Assembly: GCA_964017185.1 (NCBI GenBank)
Contig: OZ024880.1
Location: 46,823,071-46,887,070, forward strand
Origin: Rugalucina vietnamica
Lineage: Eukaryota; Mollusca; Bivalvia; Lucinida; Lucinidae
Direction: 5' to 3'
DNA: 64,000 nucleotides
Shown piece after piece: positions 43,538-54,157 of this stretch. Both the position numbers and the translations under genes were made by a program. Position 1 is the first letter of the stretch. Each line of letters opens with the position of its first letter. A model generated the notes under the pieces. It did no database searches. It had not been told where the DNA came from and was given only the letters and a program-made list of their open reading frames with translations.

Positions 43538-43678
43538 AGTGATGGTGTTATGGAGACACGGATTCTGGCCGAACAACACAGTAAAGAAGCAGTGAAAATA
43601 TTGAAGTCCCTTAAAAAATCAGACTCTTCTCAAGCTTTACATGTTATAGCAAATTTAGTGCTGAACAGAAATAAATAA
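43538..43678 (+). CDS. PDSS1: PDSS1 exon 9, C-terminus
   Basis: Acceptor TTTATCTTGCAG. 46 codons and a TAA stop: SDGVMETRILAEQHSKEAVK ... IANLVLNRNK, matching the human end (IVLTRDK). A canonical AATAAA follows 22 bp after the stop. Confidence 0.95.
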   Translation, partial: SDGVMETRILAEQHSKEAVKILKSLKKSDSSQALHVIANLVLNRNK

Positions 43679-43699
43679 CATCACTGATGTTTAGGATAT

Positions 43700-43705
43700 A
43701 ATAAA
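43700..43705 (+). terminator. PDSS1: Poly(A) signal of PDSS1
   Basis: AATAAA 22 bp past the PDSS1 stop codon. This would give a very short 3' UTR. Confidence 0.6.
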
Positions 43706-43956
43706 TTGTATAAATGATAGAATGATTATAGATTATGCATTTAATGAAATGGTCTGTCAACTCGAAGTTGAGATCTTGTTTTTTAAAGAATGATAAATGG
43801 GGATAGAGAATGATAATAGAGATGAATTATAACTTCAATGGCATGTCATTTTCAACATCCTGCTAGGCATATCGGAGTCATGTCTGTGCATTGCCATACT
43901 AGATAAATGTGGACTTTAACTCTGTGTGGAAGGCAATGTGACAACTGGCCCAGATT

Positions 43957-44175
43957 CATACATGTGATGAGTCTGAAAGAGGAATCAGGGAGATTTTTGT
44001 TCCATTTCAGGGAGATTTTTGAAAAATGTATAGACTATATAGGAAAATTCCTGATTCATTTCAGGGAGGTTTTAAATTTTTGTTAAAAAAGTGGTACATT
44101 TTAGAAGAATTTTTACCAATTTTTCGGCTCATTTCCTGGAGTCTCCCTGATGATGAGGGAGGTATCACATGTATG
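43957..44175. mobile_element. 219-bp MITE with 6-bp TSD, copy 2
   Basis: Ends CATACATGTGATGAGT and GAGGTATCACATGTATG, with CAGATT on both sides (43951-43956 and 44176-44181). Same family as 18756-18973. Lies 280 bp past the PDSS1 stop. Confidence 0.85.
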
Positions 44176-44599
44176 CAGATTTTATAAGACATTTTTTACG
44201 CTCAATTCAGCTAGGTCTGAAATTTATCCTGCTAAAGCATAATGGCAATAATTGTTGGCATTTTAACATTTATTAGCTGGATATATTACTATCTGTGCTA
44301 ATGTACACTTGAAGTTTGGTTATTTCATGTTTTTGAACATTTTATAACCTCAGGTCCTCTAGGATCTGTCTGATAGTTAATAAATTAGATAAAATTGATT
44401 GCTTTGCTTAATATAAGATTAAAGCTGTCAGAAATTAGCATTAAAGTAAAAGCAGGTGTCGAGGTATTGTATACTGCAATGCTTGGTTAGAAATTGGTTT
44501 TAGTGGTGATAAATGCATTTTGTAGGAAATAATACCTCGCTTGGGCAGAACCAGTATGTGTGAAACATTTTGTTAGGATGTATGTGTGTTCATTTCAAA

Positions 44600-44836
44600 T
44601 GAGCGGCATCGTGAGAAAACCGGATTTTTGCCTATGCAAAAACAAAGGCGCAGATCAGCTCCGCAGTAACTGCGAATCTGATCAGCACCTTTGTTTTCGC
44701 TACTTGGATAGTACAATTGCTCTTCTATTTAAATCCAAAATTTCGATAGTCTAGCTTTCTTCTGTGACTGTACAGGCCGGTTTGTGTTTCACCTGGTCGG
44801 AAACCTCTAGGACCGGCTTTCTCGCGTCGCGGCTCA
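44600..44836 (+). mobile_element. Central-palindrome MITE between PDSS1 and RBBP9
   Basis: TGAGCGGCATCGTGAGA at the left, CGCGTCGCGGCTCA at the right, centre GATCAGCTCCGCAGTAACTG CGAATCTGATCAGC. Slightly worn. No exact TSD. Confidence 0.8.
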
Positions 44837-45107
44837 AATAAGTCAGGTAATGTCTCAGGGCAATGATTTTTCATCACCTCATGGGGAAAAAAGTCATGGT
44901 GAAGTGTTGTAAAATTTAAAGGCAGTTAATAATAAATGCAATCCATCGAAAGAAAATAATTGTACTAGACTTCTGACCAGGCCAAACACAAATTCAGGTG
45001 TATTACAGATGTACCATGGCTTGTTAGAGTTTACAACTTCATGATTTAAAAAATGAGATTATACCATTTAGATATAAAAATAAATTTTAAAGACAGATCA
45101 GGCTGGA

Positions 45108-45275
45108 AACCTCCATGGCGCAGTGGTTATGTTACTTGCCTTATAAACCAGGGATCGCAGGTTCGATTCCAGGCTTCTCCAGTCTGTCAGATGAGACTAT
45201 AAATCCTGGTCACATCTCCATATGACCTTAGCTGTTGGTGGGACGTTAAACCAAAAATCAACCAATCAACAGATC
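45108..45275 (+). mobile_element. tRNA-type SINE
   Basis: A box TGGCGCAGTGGTTATG and B box GGTTCGATTCC spaced as in a tRNA, then an ATGAGACTATAAATCCTGG body and the tail GGGACGTTAAACCAAAAATC. Tails of this wording are common in molluscan SINEs. It is not a functional tRNA: the acceptor stem does not pair. Confidence 0.8.
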
Positions 45276-45371
45276 AGTCTGTGGGGTAGGGTTTGTTTTT
45301 ATATGCAATATGTGGTATTTTGATGAAGTGTCAAATCAGTTTTGCATTTACACCCTGCAGGATATATGCTA

Positions 45372-45415
45372 AGCTTTTAGAACATAAGCTTTTAGAACAT
45401 AAGCTTTTAGAACAA
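45372..45415. repeat. Three copies of a 15-bp unit
   Basis: AAGCTTTTAGAACAT repeated three times head to tail, the last copy ending AAAG. Confidence 0.85.
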
Positions 45416-45419
45416 AGTG

Positions 45420-46030
45420 GGAAAGCCTTTGCTACTGTAAATCTGCAAAGCAAAGCAGCATATTGGTAGCACCCAACAGACAGATAATTTTTAATGTGGC
45501 TTTTTTATTCGGATAGAGGAAACATTAAAGCATTTTATAGGTCCTTTGAGCCATGTGATTAGGTATTCAAGACAGAAAAGAATTTTTTTCGCATCTTTTC
45601 ATCAATTTTTATCTTGGCTTTGTGGCACTATTTCTTGGCTTTTGCTAAAAGGGCAGCACATCTCCTACAGGATGATTTATATGATCAAAACCAGAATTTA
45701 TGTATGTCCCTGTAGCCTTGTCACTGCCTTGCTTGTTAGACATATGATATCCTCTTTTAGAATATATTGAAAGGCTATTAAAAGAAAGAGAAAATGTCCT
45801 TGTTCTGGTTTATATCATGTCCGATTTAATATGCATTTCTTGTCATGAGTCACTCAGTATAATTAATGAAACAAATGTGGTTTATTGACATTTGATTTAA
45901 AACCTCATAGGAAGGTAGGCACCTTTTATACTTGTTAATTAATGAGCATGGATATGAACTAATTGTGTGAAGACTGGAGGGTAGGCAGAGTTTTAAAATG
46001 GGCAAAATGAATTGGTTTAGAGTTATTTCA
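45420..46030. other. PDSS1-RBBP9 intergenic remainder
   Basis: No gene or element end seen; the convergent 3' ends of PDSS1 and RBBP9 lie on either side. Confidence 0.5.
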
Positions 46031-46034
46031 TTTA

Positions 46035-46384
46035 TTATGTTGAGGACCGACTCTGTTGTATGTTTCTAACTTCCTTCACAACTTCTGGGAAAGTCCTGCT
46101 CATAAAATGTCCTCTGTCGTCAAACTTGATAAATTTAGGGTCCAAACACTTAGCAACTTCCTCCATCTCCAACCAGGGAATAAAGGGGTCGTCTCTGGAG
46201 CCGTATTGTATCCGTATCTCGGCGTTCTTCTTCATGGCCTCCCAGTCCCACGGTCTGCTATAGTAACCACTCTGGCGTTCACTGTCCATGCCAAGGTCGG
46301 TGTGACAGGCGGAGACGAGGATGATGCCCATTACTTTGTACTTTTCTGCAAACCGCATGGCTGCCTCTGCACCTGAGCTGTGAC
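46035..46384 (-). CDS. RBBP9: RBBP9 exon 3 (coding), C-terminus
   Basis: The acceptor on - reads TATTATTATGTAG. The first two bases complete Gly69. Then HSSGAEAAMRFAEKYKVMGI, the SACHTDLG and SGYYSRPWDWE blocks, QYGSRDDPFIPW and the catalytic DDRGHF, ending SRSST and TAA. Confidence 0.95.
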
Positions 46385-47273
46385 CTACATAATAATAAAA
46401 GAGTAGAAAATATGGGTGTCAATTCTGTTACGTGCCAGGCGTAACTAGAAGATTAAGGAAACCAACAAGTTGGTTAGCCAGCAACAAGCTTTGTTTAAAA
46501 TTTAACAAATCTATTTAGAAGTGATTTAACCAGAAATTACATGTGAAACAATCAAAAGCATATATACAATCAAACAAAAATGAATGTACAATACCTTTCA
46601 AGATGTTAATTCCCTTAAAGAATGTCTGAATGTCCCTCAGAATTTTTTAACACAAGTCTGTATCAGTTTCTGATCCCAAGAATTAAAGTTTGTTTCAAAA
46701 TAGCACTATGTCCCAATCCAGAATCGAATATCACAAAGTAATCCAAGAATAAGTTTAAATTCCAGTAAGATAGATTTTGACTTCTTAATAGTAACAGTAC
46801 CCAAAGATTGTCCTTATGAAAATTTGTAGCCCTTATATAGCACTGAAGAACATTCAGGATTCTTCCAGCAAATTCTATGATATCATATACTAAAAATAAC
46901 AAGTTGTTTACCAAAATTTAATGCTCTGGAATATTCTAGAGAGGCCATTATCCTTCCATAAAATTCCACAATATTCTTTTGACATAAAAAAAAAAGATTT
47001 TTCTAGAAGATTCTACATCTTTGGTTCTTTCAGATTTTTCCGGACTTTTCCGTCAAAGAACAATTTGAAATTTCTAGAAAATTCTGAAGTAAACAACCTG
47101 TTTATGTCCAATATCTGGGACACTAAAAGTAAATAATTGCTAAGGACAACAAGTAAACATCATATGTATAACATCATACTTTCCTGGGCATACTCCCTTG
47201 GGAAGTTTACCAGTACTGAATGCACATCTTTCAACAAGTAACTGTCATACATAACAATTAATGGTATAATAAC
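46385..47273. other. RBBP9 intron 2, first part
   Basis: AT-rich. 46920-47100 has recurring GGAATATTCTAGA / AATTTCTAGAAAATTC wording suggestive of an old repeat. No ends placed. Confidence 0.4.
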
Positions 47274-47525
47274 TGAGCCTGTGCATGAGAAAACCAACAA
47301 TTTGAGTTCTGACCAGGTCTGACATAAACCAGCCTATACAGTCACAGAAGCAGGCTAGAAGATTGAAATTTCGGATTTAAGAAAAAGAAGGATTGTACTA
47401 TCCGTGCAGAGATACTATCCATGCAGAGAAAACAAAGGCGCTGATCAGCTTCGCGTTTCCGCGAAGCTGATCTGCGCCTTTGTTTTCACATATGCAAATT
47501 GTTGGTTTTCTGATGCGGCGGCTCA
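47274..47525. mobile_element. Central-palindrome MITE in RBBP9 intron 2
   Basis: Reversed copy: TGAGCCTGTGCATGAG at the left and TGATGCGGCGGCTCA at the right, centre GATCAGCTTCGCGTTTCCGC GAAGCTGATCTGCGCC. A short local duplication (GATACTATCCATGCAGAGA) lies just before the palindrome. Confidence 0.82.
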
Positions 47526-47659
47526 ATTATGATTTTGTAGTGTTCTTGTTTTATGTCCTATCAACAGCTAAAGTTTTTATGGATACAGGAACTTAGAGAA
47601 GCCTGGGATCAAAACCACAACTGGTTTTCAAGGCTTAACCACTGTGCCAAAGGGCTACT

Positions 47660-48724
<1,065 letters not shown>

Positions 48725-49928
48725 GAAGTTAAATGTAGACAATGATCAGGAGCTGGTGCAAGTAGAACTTTAGAAGCATAATGTGGGAAGCAACCAATAT
48801 TATAAATAGGTACTAATACAAAGAGAACATATGGTGGGTCAAGTTAGCAGCTATTCCTTAAAGGCTGCAAATCAGTTACATTATGTATATGAATATGCAC
48901 ATAAAAGGTGCAAACAGTTCAAACACCAGGATATAGAAGTTAAACAAGTACCTCGGAATAGTAATATTAACTGGATAGGTCAGGTCAGATTATCTGCTAC
49001 TGTAACATGTAATCAGTACTACCTGTTGCCATGCGGTGCAGATGGGGCTCGTTAGCCTTGGACGGCAACCCATCTAGGAGTTTGCTAGTTCTCTACACAA
49101 AAACCTAGCTGGGCAGGGGGAACTCATTAGTTTTGGTTGACAGTCCTCCTAGGAGTTTACAGGTCTCTAAACAAAACCTATGAAAGGGTAGATGGAGCCC
49201 TTCAGCTGTGGCCAGCAATTCATCTAGGAAAAGGTAATTCCAAAATAAAACCTGTGTGTCTGGATATGCCTGGTCCAGATATGCAAAGACTGTTTCGGTA
49301 GACGGAGCGGAAGAAATCATCAGATTCAACGGTTCGGAAAGCGATACAGCAACATGTTGTGGAACATGCAGAGCGTGATAAGGCACTATAGATGTTACGG
49401 TCATCCACTGCATCCAAACCTAACTCCAGACGTCTTGACCTGTGTCTTGCCTCTGGGCACAGTTGGGTGAGGACGAGTGAGTGAGGTTGACGCTGCGCAC
49501 CTCTTCCTCACTATAATCCAATTTCATAGCGCACGTCATCTTATTTCTCAACACACAAGCACTTGCATACACAACAATTTCATCACACATGCACCCACAT
49601 ACCTACAAAAGTCCTGTGGCGATGGGCGAGCGGCGAAGCAGCAGGTGTAGGACACACTGGGAGCTGTAGTTGCAGACCTGCACGCAGGCGGCTCAGTTCT
49701 ATATGGTCGTTTTCCGTGAGGAGAAGCAGTAAGCGAAATTCGGCAGTCGGCTGAGCGACTGAGCAGACCTATTTAGGACCGCACTGCTCACCCCCGTAGC
49801 ATGGGGAAGGGGCTAGAAAAGGTGCCCTAAACAATTGCCTGCTTCAAACCCCCTGGCTGGTTAACCGCGATCAGCGGGGATCCCTTTTTAGCGGTCGAAA
49901 AAATAAGAAAAAAACAAAGATAATCCCT

Positions 49929-52900
49929 TTGAGGATTGGCGCATGGAATGTGCGAACATTGATGGACAGTGCTGGGTCAAATAGACCGCAGCGTAGAACG
50001 GCCCTTGTGGGCAGAGAACTTGGGAGGTATGGAATTCAGATAGCAGCTCTGAGTGAGACTCGGTTAGCAGATGTTGGGGAGATCAAAGAAGTTGGTGCTG
50101 GATACACCTTCTTCTGGAGTGGACGCAAAAGTGAAGAGAGGCGTGAAGCAGGAGTTGGCTTTGCCATTAAAACAGAACTTGTTGGTAAGCTTTCAGGATT
50201 GCCAAAAGGCATCAATGACCGCCTAATGACATTGAGACTTCCTCTGTCAGGCAATAAACATGCAACTATTGTCAGTGCCTATGCACCCACGATGACCAAT
50301 CCAGATGAGGTTAAAGACAAGTTCTATAATGACTTAGATGACATTATTTCTGCTACACCCCGTACAGACAAACTTATCCTTCTTGGAGACTTTAATGCCA
50401 GAGTTGGTACAGACCATCAGACCTGGGAAGGAGTTATAGGTCCAGAAGGTGTTGGAAAGTGCAACAGCAATGGTCTCTTGCTTCTAAGGAAGTGTGCTGA
50501 ACATGATCTTCTAATCACCAACACAGTCTTTCGTCTACCTAACAGAAATAAAACATCCTGGATGCATCCCCGTTCCAAACATTGGCATCTCATAGACTAT
50601 GTTATAGTGCGGAGAACAGATAGGCAGGATGTCAGAGTGACAAAGACTATGTGTGGTGCAGACTGCTGGACAGACCATAGACTGGTTGTCAGCAAACTCA
50701 ACCTTAGAATCCAGCCTGCGAGGCGACCTCAAGGCAAGAAAGCTCCTAAAAGACTGGATGTCTCAAAGCTGAATCAAGACAGCATGCGACAAGCTTTCTT
50801 AACAGACATTTGCAACCAACTGGATGCAATCAATCTCAGTTCAGAGAACCCCGAAGAAAACTGGACAGTCTTCCATAAAACAGTTCATTCTTCAGCTGCT
50901 ACTACTTTAGGACATCCATCTCGCAAACATCAAGACTGGTTTGATGAGAATGATGACGAAATTCAGAAGCTTCTTGAAGAAAAACACAGATTGCACAAGG
51001 CACATCAAGATGATACTAGCTCAGTATCCAAGAAAGCAGCCTACAGCAACGTTTGTAAGACAGTCCAGACCAAGCTTAGGGACATGCAAGATTCCTGGCT
51101 GAGGAAGAAAACAGAAGAAATTCAGTCTTTTGCAGACAGAAAGGACATGAAGAAATTTCATGATGCACTGAAAACCATTTATGGCCCTAAGAGTTCTGGA
51201 GCCACCACATTACTCAGTGCAGATGGAAACACTCTTCTCACAGACAAAGAGGCTATCTTGAAAAGGTGGGCAGAACATTTCAATAGTGTGCTAAATCGAC
51301 CATCAAGCATCAATGAGGATGCAATTGACAGACTGCCACAGATAGAGTGCAATGTTCTGTTAGATGAATTTCCAACCGTCATGGAAACAAGAAAAGCAGT
51401 TCAGCAACTGTCTTCTGGCAAAGCTCCAGGTGCAGATGCAATTCCTGCAGAGGTTTATAAGGCCGGGGGGCTACCCATGGCAGAGAAACTGACCGAGCTG
51501 TTTCACTGTATGTGGAGGAAGGAGGCCATCCCACAAGAATTTAAGGATGCATCCATAATCCACCTATACAAGCGGAAAGGAAATCCACAAGTCTGTGATA
51601 ACCACAGAGGCATTTCCCTCCTATCGATTGCTGGGAAGATACTAGCAAAAATTCTGTTGAACCGCCTGAATGTTCATCTTGATCAGAAGGGACTTATCCC
51701 AGAAAGTCAATGTGGATTCAGAAAGGACAGGGGGACGATAGACATGATCTTCACAGCAAGACAGCTTCAGGAGAAATGCCAAGAGCAGAATGTAGATCTA
51801 TACATGACGTTTGTCGACCTCACCAAAGCGTTTGACACAGTAAGTCGTGATGGACTGTGGAAAATCATGGCCAAGTTTGGCTGTCCACCCAGATTCATAG
51901 CAATGGTGCGGCAATTTCATGATGGCATGCAGGCACGTGTGCAAAATGATGGAGAGTTCTCTGAACCCTTTGAGGTAACAAATGGGGTCAAACAGGGCTG
52001 TGTTATGGCTCCAACACTGTTCAGCATGATGTTTTCTGCCATGCTCATGGATGCTTTTCAGGACAGTGACACTGGTTTTCCAATCAGGTACCGTTTTGAT
52101 GGCAATATATTCAACCTTAGAAGGTTGCAAGCCAAAACTAAGGTGCAGACCGATGTGCTAGATGAGCTCCTCTATGCAGATGATATGGATAAGAATGCCA
52201 GCTCAGAGGCAAAAATGCAAAGAGCCATGGATCAAGTCTCACAGTCATGTGATAACTATGATCTCACAATCAGCACAAAAAAGACAGAGGTTGTACACCA
52301 GCCAGCACCTGGAAAACCGTACAATGAACCAACCATCACTGTGAATGGAGAAAAACTGAAAGTTGTTGATAAATTCACCTACCTGGGAAGCACTCTTTCC
52401 AGAGCAGTGCACATTGATGATGAGGTCACTGCAAGAATTGCAAAAGCCAGTGTGGCATTCGGAAGACTCCGTGCAAATGTCTGGGAGCGAAATGGAATCA
52501 AGCTTGACACCAAGCTGAAAGTCTACAAGGCTGTGGTACTTCCAACCCTCTTGTATGCATGTGAGACCTGGACAGTATACCAGCGTCATGCAAAGAGACT
52601 TAACCATTTCCACTTAAGCTGTTTGAGAAAGCTGTTAAAAATCAAGTGGCAAGACAAGATCCCAGACACAGAGGTCCTGAAGAAAGCAGGGATGCAAAGC
52701 ATGCATACTGTCTTAAAGCTAGCACAGCTAAGGTGGACCGGCCATGTTATAAGAATGCCTGATGAGCGACTTCCAAAGAAAGTCTTCTATGGAGAACTAC
52801 AAGAGGGAAAGCGCTCTCAAGGTGGCCAGAAGAAACGCTACAAAGACACCCTGAAAGCCTCTCTGAAGGATTTTGACATACCAATTGGGTCTTGGGAACA

Positions 52901-52979
52901 GACTGCACAGGAGCGATCAAAGTGGCGAGGTCTCATCAACAAAGGAGCAGCTCTCCATGAAAAAAAAGAGAATCTGTGA
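49929..52979 (+). CDS. LINE endonuclease-reverse transcriptase
   Basis: 1016 codons. The APE endonuclease (about 1-255) has WNVRT at the start, LSETRL, LLGDFNARVG (Asp154, Asn156) and CWTDHRLV. The linker (about 260-480) is helical and basic. In the RT, SSGKAPGADAIPAEVYK is followed by IIHLYKRKGNPQVCDNHRGI, GFRKDRGTIDMIF, VDLTKAFDTVSRDGL (motif A), GVKQGCVMAPTLFS (motif B) and LLYADDMD (motif C, Y749 A750 D751 D752), then FTYLGSTLSR. All catalytic residues are present. The enzyme nicks target DNA and copies its own RNA there. The frame closes early at an 8-A run (52960-52967); one base fewer would continue into a ~64-codon basic tail with a C2H2 finger (CSTCNRQFRARIGLVSHQRSH) ending at 53160. 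Confidence 0.92.
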   Translation: MRIGAWNVRTLMDSAGSNRPQRRTALVGRELGRYGIQIAALSETRLADVGEIKEVGAGYTFFWSGRKSEERREAGVGFAIKTELVGKLSGLPKGINDRLMTLRLPLSGNKHATIVSAYAPTMTNPDEVKDKFYNDLDDIISATPRTDKLILLGDFNARVGTDHQTWEGVIGPEGVGKCNSNGLLLLRKCAEHDLLITNTVFRLPNRNKTSWMHPRSKHWHLIDYVIVRRTDRQDVRVTKTMCGADCWTDHRLVVSKLNLRIQPARRPQGKKAPKRLDVSKLNQDSMRQAFLTDICNQLDAINLSSENPEENWTVFHKTVHSSAATTLGHPSRKHQDWFDENDDEIQKLLEEKHRLHKAHQDDTSSVSKKAAYSNVCKTVQTKLRDMQDSWLRKKTEEIQSFADRKDMKKFHDALKTIYGPKSSGATTLLSADGNTLLTDKEAILKRWAEHFNSVLNRPSSINEDAIDRLPQIECNVLLDEFPTVMETRKAVQQLSSGKAPGADAIPAEVYKAGGLPMAEKLTELFHCMWRKEAIPQEFKDASIIHLYKRKGNPQVCDNHRGISLLSIAGKILAKILLNRLNVHLDQKGLIPESQCGFRKDRGTIDMIFTARQLQEKCQEQNVDLYMTFVDLTKAFDTVSRDGLWKIMAKFGCPPRFIAMVRQFHDGMQARVQNDGEFSEPFEVTNGVKQGCVMAPTLFSMMFSAMLMDAFQDSDTGFPIRYRFDGNIFNLRRLQAKTKVQTDVLDELLYADDMDKNASSEAKMQRAMDQVSQSCDNYDLTISTKKTEVVHQPAPGKPYNEPTITVNGEKLKVVDKFTYLGSTLSRAVHIDDEVTARIAKASVAFGRLRANVWERNGIKLDTKLKVYKAVVLPTLLYACETWTVYQRHAKRLNHFHLSCLRKLLKIKWQDKIPDTEVLKKAGMQSMHTVLKLAQLRWTGHVIRMPDERLPKKVFYGELQEGKRSQGGQKKRYKDTLKASLKDFDIPIGSWEQTAQERSKWRGLINKGAALHEKKENL

Positions 52980-53160
52980 AGCTGAAAGAAGGCGCAGAGA
53001 ACGCAAAGCCAATACCAATGGGCCACCAGCTGATTCAATGACATTGACTTGCTCTACTTGCAACCGACAGTTTAGAGCTAGAATTGGCCTAGTCAGCCAT
53101 CAAAGATCTCACCAACACACACGAACCTATTCAAGAAATAATGATGGTCTTTCTCATTAG
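52968..53160 (+). CDS. C-terminal zinc-finger tail of the LINE, other frame
   Basis: In the next frame: KRICEAERRRRERKANTNGP, then LTCSTCNRQFRARIGLVSHQ and RSHQH before a TAG. The C-x2-C-x12-H-x3-H spacing is a C2H2 finger. Similar fingers end related LINE proteins, so this belongs to the same protein by descent. Confidence 0.75.
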
Positions 53161-53191
53161 TGAGAGACGAACCACCAATATTAACTGGATA

Positions 53192-53605
53192 AATGCCACC
53201 ACAACCACACCAAAAAGTGTGCAGGTATGGTGATTGAGATGTTGAGGAAAATATCTTTGGCAATATGGTATTTATCACTATTAACCCAACTTCTCAGTAC
53301 AGAAACTAAGAGACCACCTCAAATCCTATTACATGTATACAGTGAATCAGATGATCACAGAATCAAAATATGTTCATAAATATTGGTCATGAAGCAGATA
53401 TGGATCAAACGGTAAAGTCACAAAAAGTACTGGGGCGGATCCAGAAGGGGGGGGGGAGGGGGGGGGGGGACAGGGGTCCGGACCTCTTCTGGGAATTTCT
53501 GGATCCGCGCATGAGCAGCATATTTGTATGTTTTTGAAGTGGCCCGTTTGTGGACATTCTCAGACCCATTAAACTTAAAGATTCCCAGCCACTTATTATC
53601 AGGAA
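53192..53605. other. RBBP9 intron 1, unassigned; G tracts
   Basis: Two G runs near 53448-53470 beside GGTCCGGACC and TTCTGGATCCGCGCATGAG. This resembles 6325-6400, so it is probably a shared repeat scrap. Confidence 0.4.
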
Positions 53606-53860
53606 AACATGTCCATGTAGTGAATACCCCCTTAAACCCCACTTTTATATAGCAAAACTGGGGTATGCATACGTTGTGCGTACTCGTTAGAACCGCCTCG
53701 GCGAGGCGGTTCTAACGTGTACTCACACTGTATGTTTTGAGGAAAAATATTAAAAAGTATCAAAAATTTTCTGATGAAATTTTCATTTTTTTTTTTTTTT
53801 TTTTTTTTTTTTCTGCTGAATAAATTGCATGGGCATGTTTTTGTAATGTTCTTTCCAATG
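53606..53860. mobile_element. Second hairpin MITE family, copy in RBBP9 intron 1
   Basis: Centre GTTAGAACCGCCTCG / CGAGGCGGTTCTAAC (53688-53718), a perfect palindrome apart from the centre. Outer wording: AAAACATGTCCATGTAGTGA left, GCATGGGCATGTTTTTG right, inverted to each other. A long T run lies at 53787-53811. Confidence 0.7.
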
Positions 53861-53880
53861 ACCATCTTCATTTTGTCCAG

Positions 53881-54123
53881 GCGCCCCACGCGGCCGTGCG
53901 GTTAAGAGTGCTGTTTCTTAATCGCTCGATCATCTCACCGCTGTCTCTGGTGTCGGTTCGAGCCCCGCACCGGCCACATGTGAGACAAGCCAAGTTCGGC
54001 TCGTGGGTGTGCCAGGTGTTTTTTCTCGGGGTTTTCCCGTTTTCGCCCATCTACTGATTAGCCCGTCTCATATGAGCTGAAATAATCCTGAAAGGGACGT
54101 AAAACTGAATTTAAAAAAAAAAT
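53881..54123 (+). mobile_element. tRNA-type SINE, whole
   Basis: A box GCGGCCGTGCGGTTAAGAG, B box GGTTCGAGCCCC, then GGCCACATGTGAGACAAGCC, a CATATGAGCTGAAATAAT block, CGTAAAACTGAATTT and an A-rich tail. The flanks CATTTTGTCCA and CATTTTTGTCTA form an approximate TSD. Same family as 38490-38700. Confidence 0.82.
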
Positions 54124-54157
54124 AAATCATTTTTGTCTACATTTTGGTCTGAAGCGC

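Larger units (their letters stand above)
28261..43678 (+). other. PDSS1: PDSS1 gene, long-chain polyprenyl diphosphate synthase subunit 1
   Basis: Eight coding exons give 351 codons, all with AG/GT boundaries and matching phases. The translation follows animal PDSS1 throughout. PDSS1 (with PDSS2) is known to condense isopentenyl diphosphate units into the decaprenyl-type tail of ubiquinone in mitochondria. Visible signatures: GKGKAFRP (exon 3), first Asp-rich motif DDVID (exon 4), GSKENENERFAHYL and FKKTASLLANSCKA (exon 6), second Asp-rich motif DDLLD (exon 8), and the C-terminus LVLNRNK (exon 9). Human PDSS1 is 415 residues, so only the transit-peptide exon appears to be missing. Exon numbers assume one upstream exon. 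Introns hold most of the local transposons; intron 4 is 6.5 kb and is nearly filled by one element. The locus looks functional: no stop, frameshift or lost splice site in the exons read. Confidence 0.93.
48978..53176 (+). mobile_element. RTE-like LINE, nearly whole, with 15-bp TSD
   Basis: AATATTAACTGGATA flanks both ends exactly (48963-48977 and 53177-53191). The 5' UTR (48978-49928) starts with about three ~78-bp units (GGGCTCGTTAGCC...CATCTAGGAG; GGAACTCATTAG...CTCCTAGGAG; GGAGCCCTTCAG...CATCTAGGAA). One ORF then carries endonuclease, RT and a zinc finger. The 3' UTR is only ~16 bp after the last stop, as is usual in RTE-type elements. Identical TSDs and one long open frame mark this as the youngest retrotransposon in the window. 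It sits in RBBP9 intron 1 on the opposite strand to that gene. The clade (RTE) is inferred from the short 3' end and the WNVRT-type endonuclease start. Confidence 0.9.

Noticed and set aside
45108-45180. A tRNA gene
   Set aside because: A and B boxes are present, but the acceptor stem and anticodon arm do not pair and a SINE body and tail follow.
53881-53975. A tRNA gene
   Set aside because: Same reason: it is the tRNA-derived head of a SINE with an A-rich tail and a second copy at 38490-38700.
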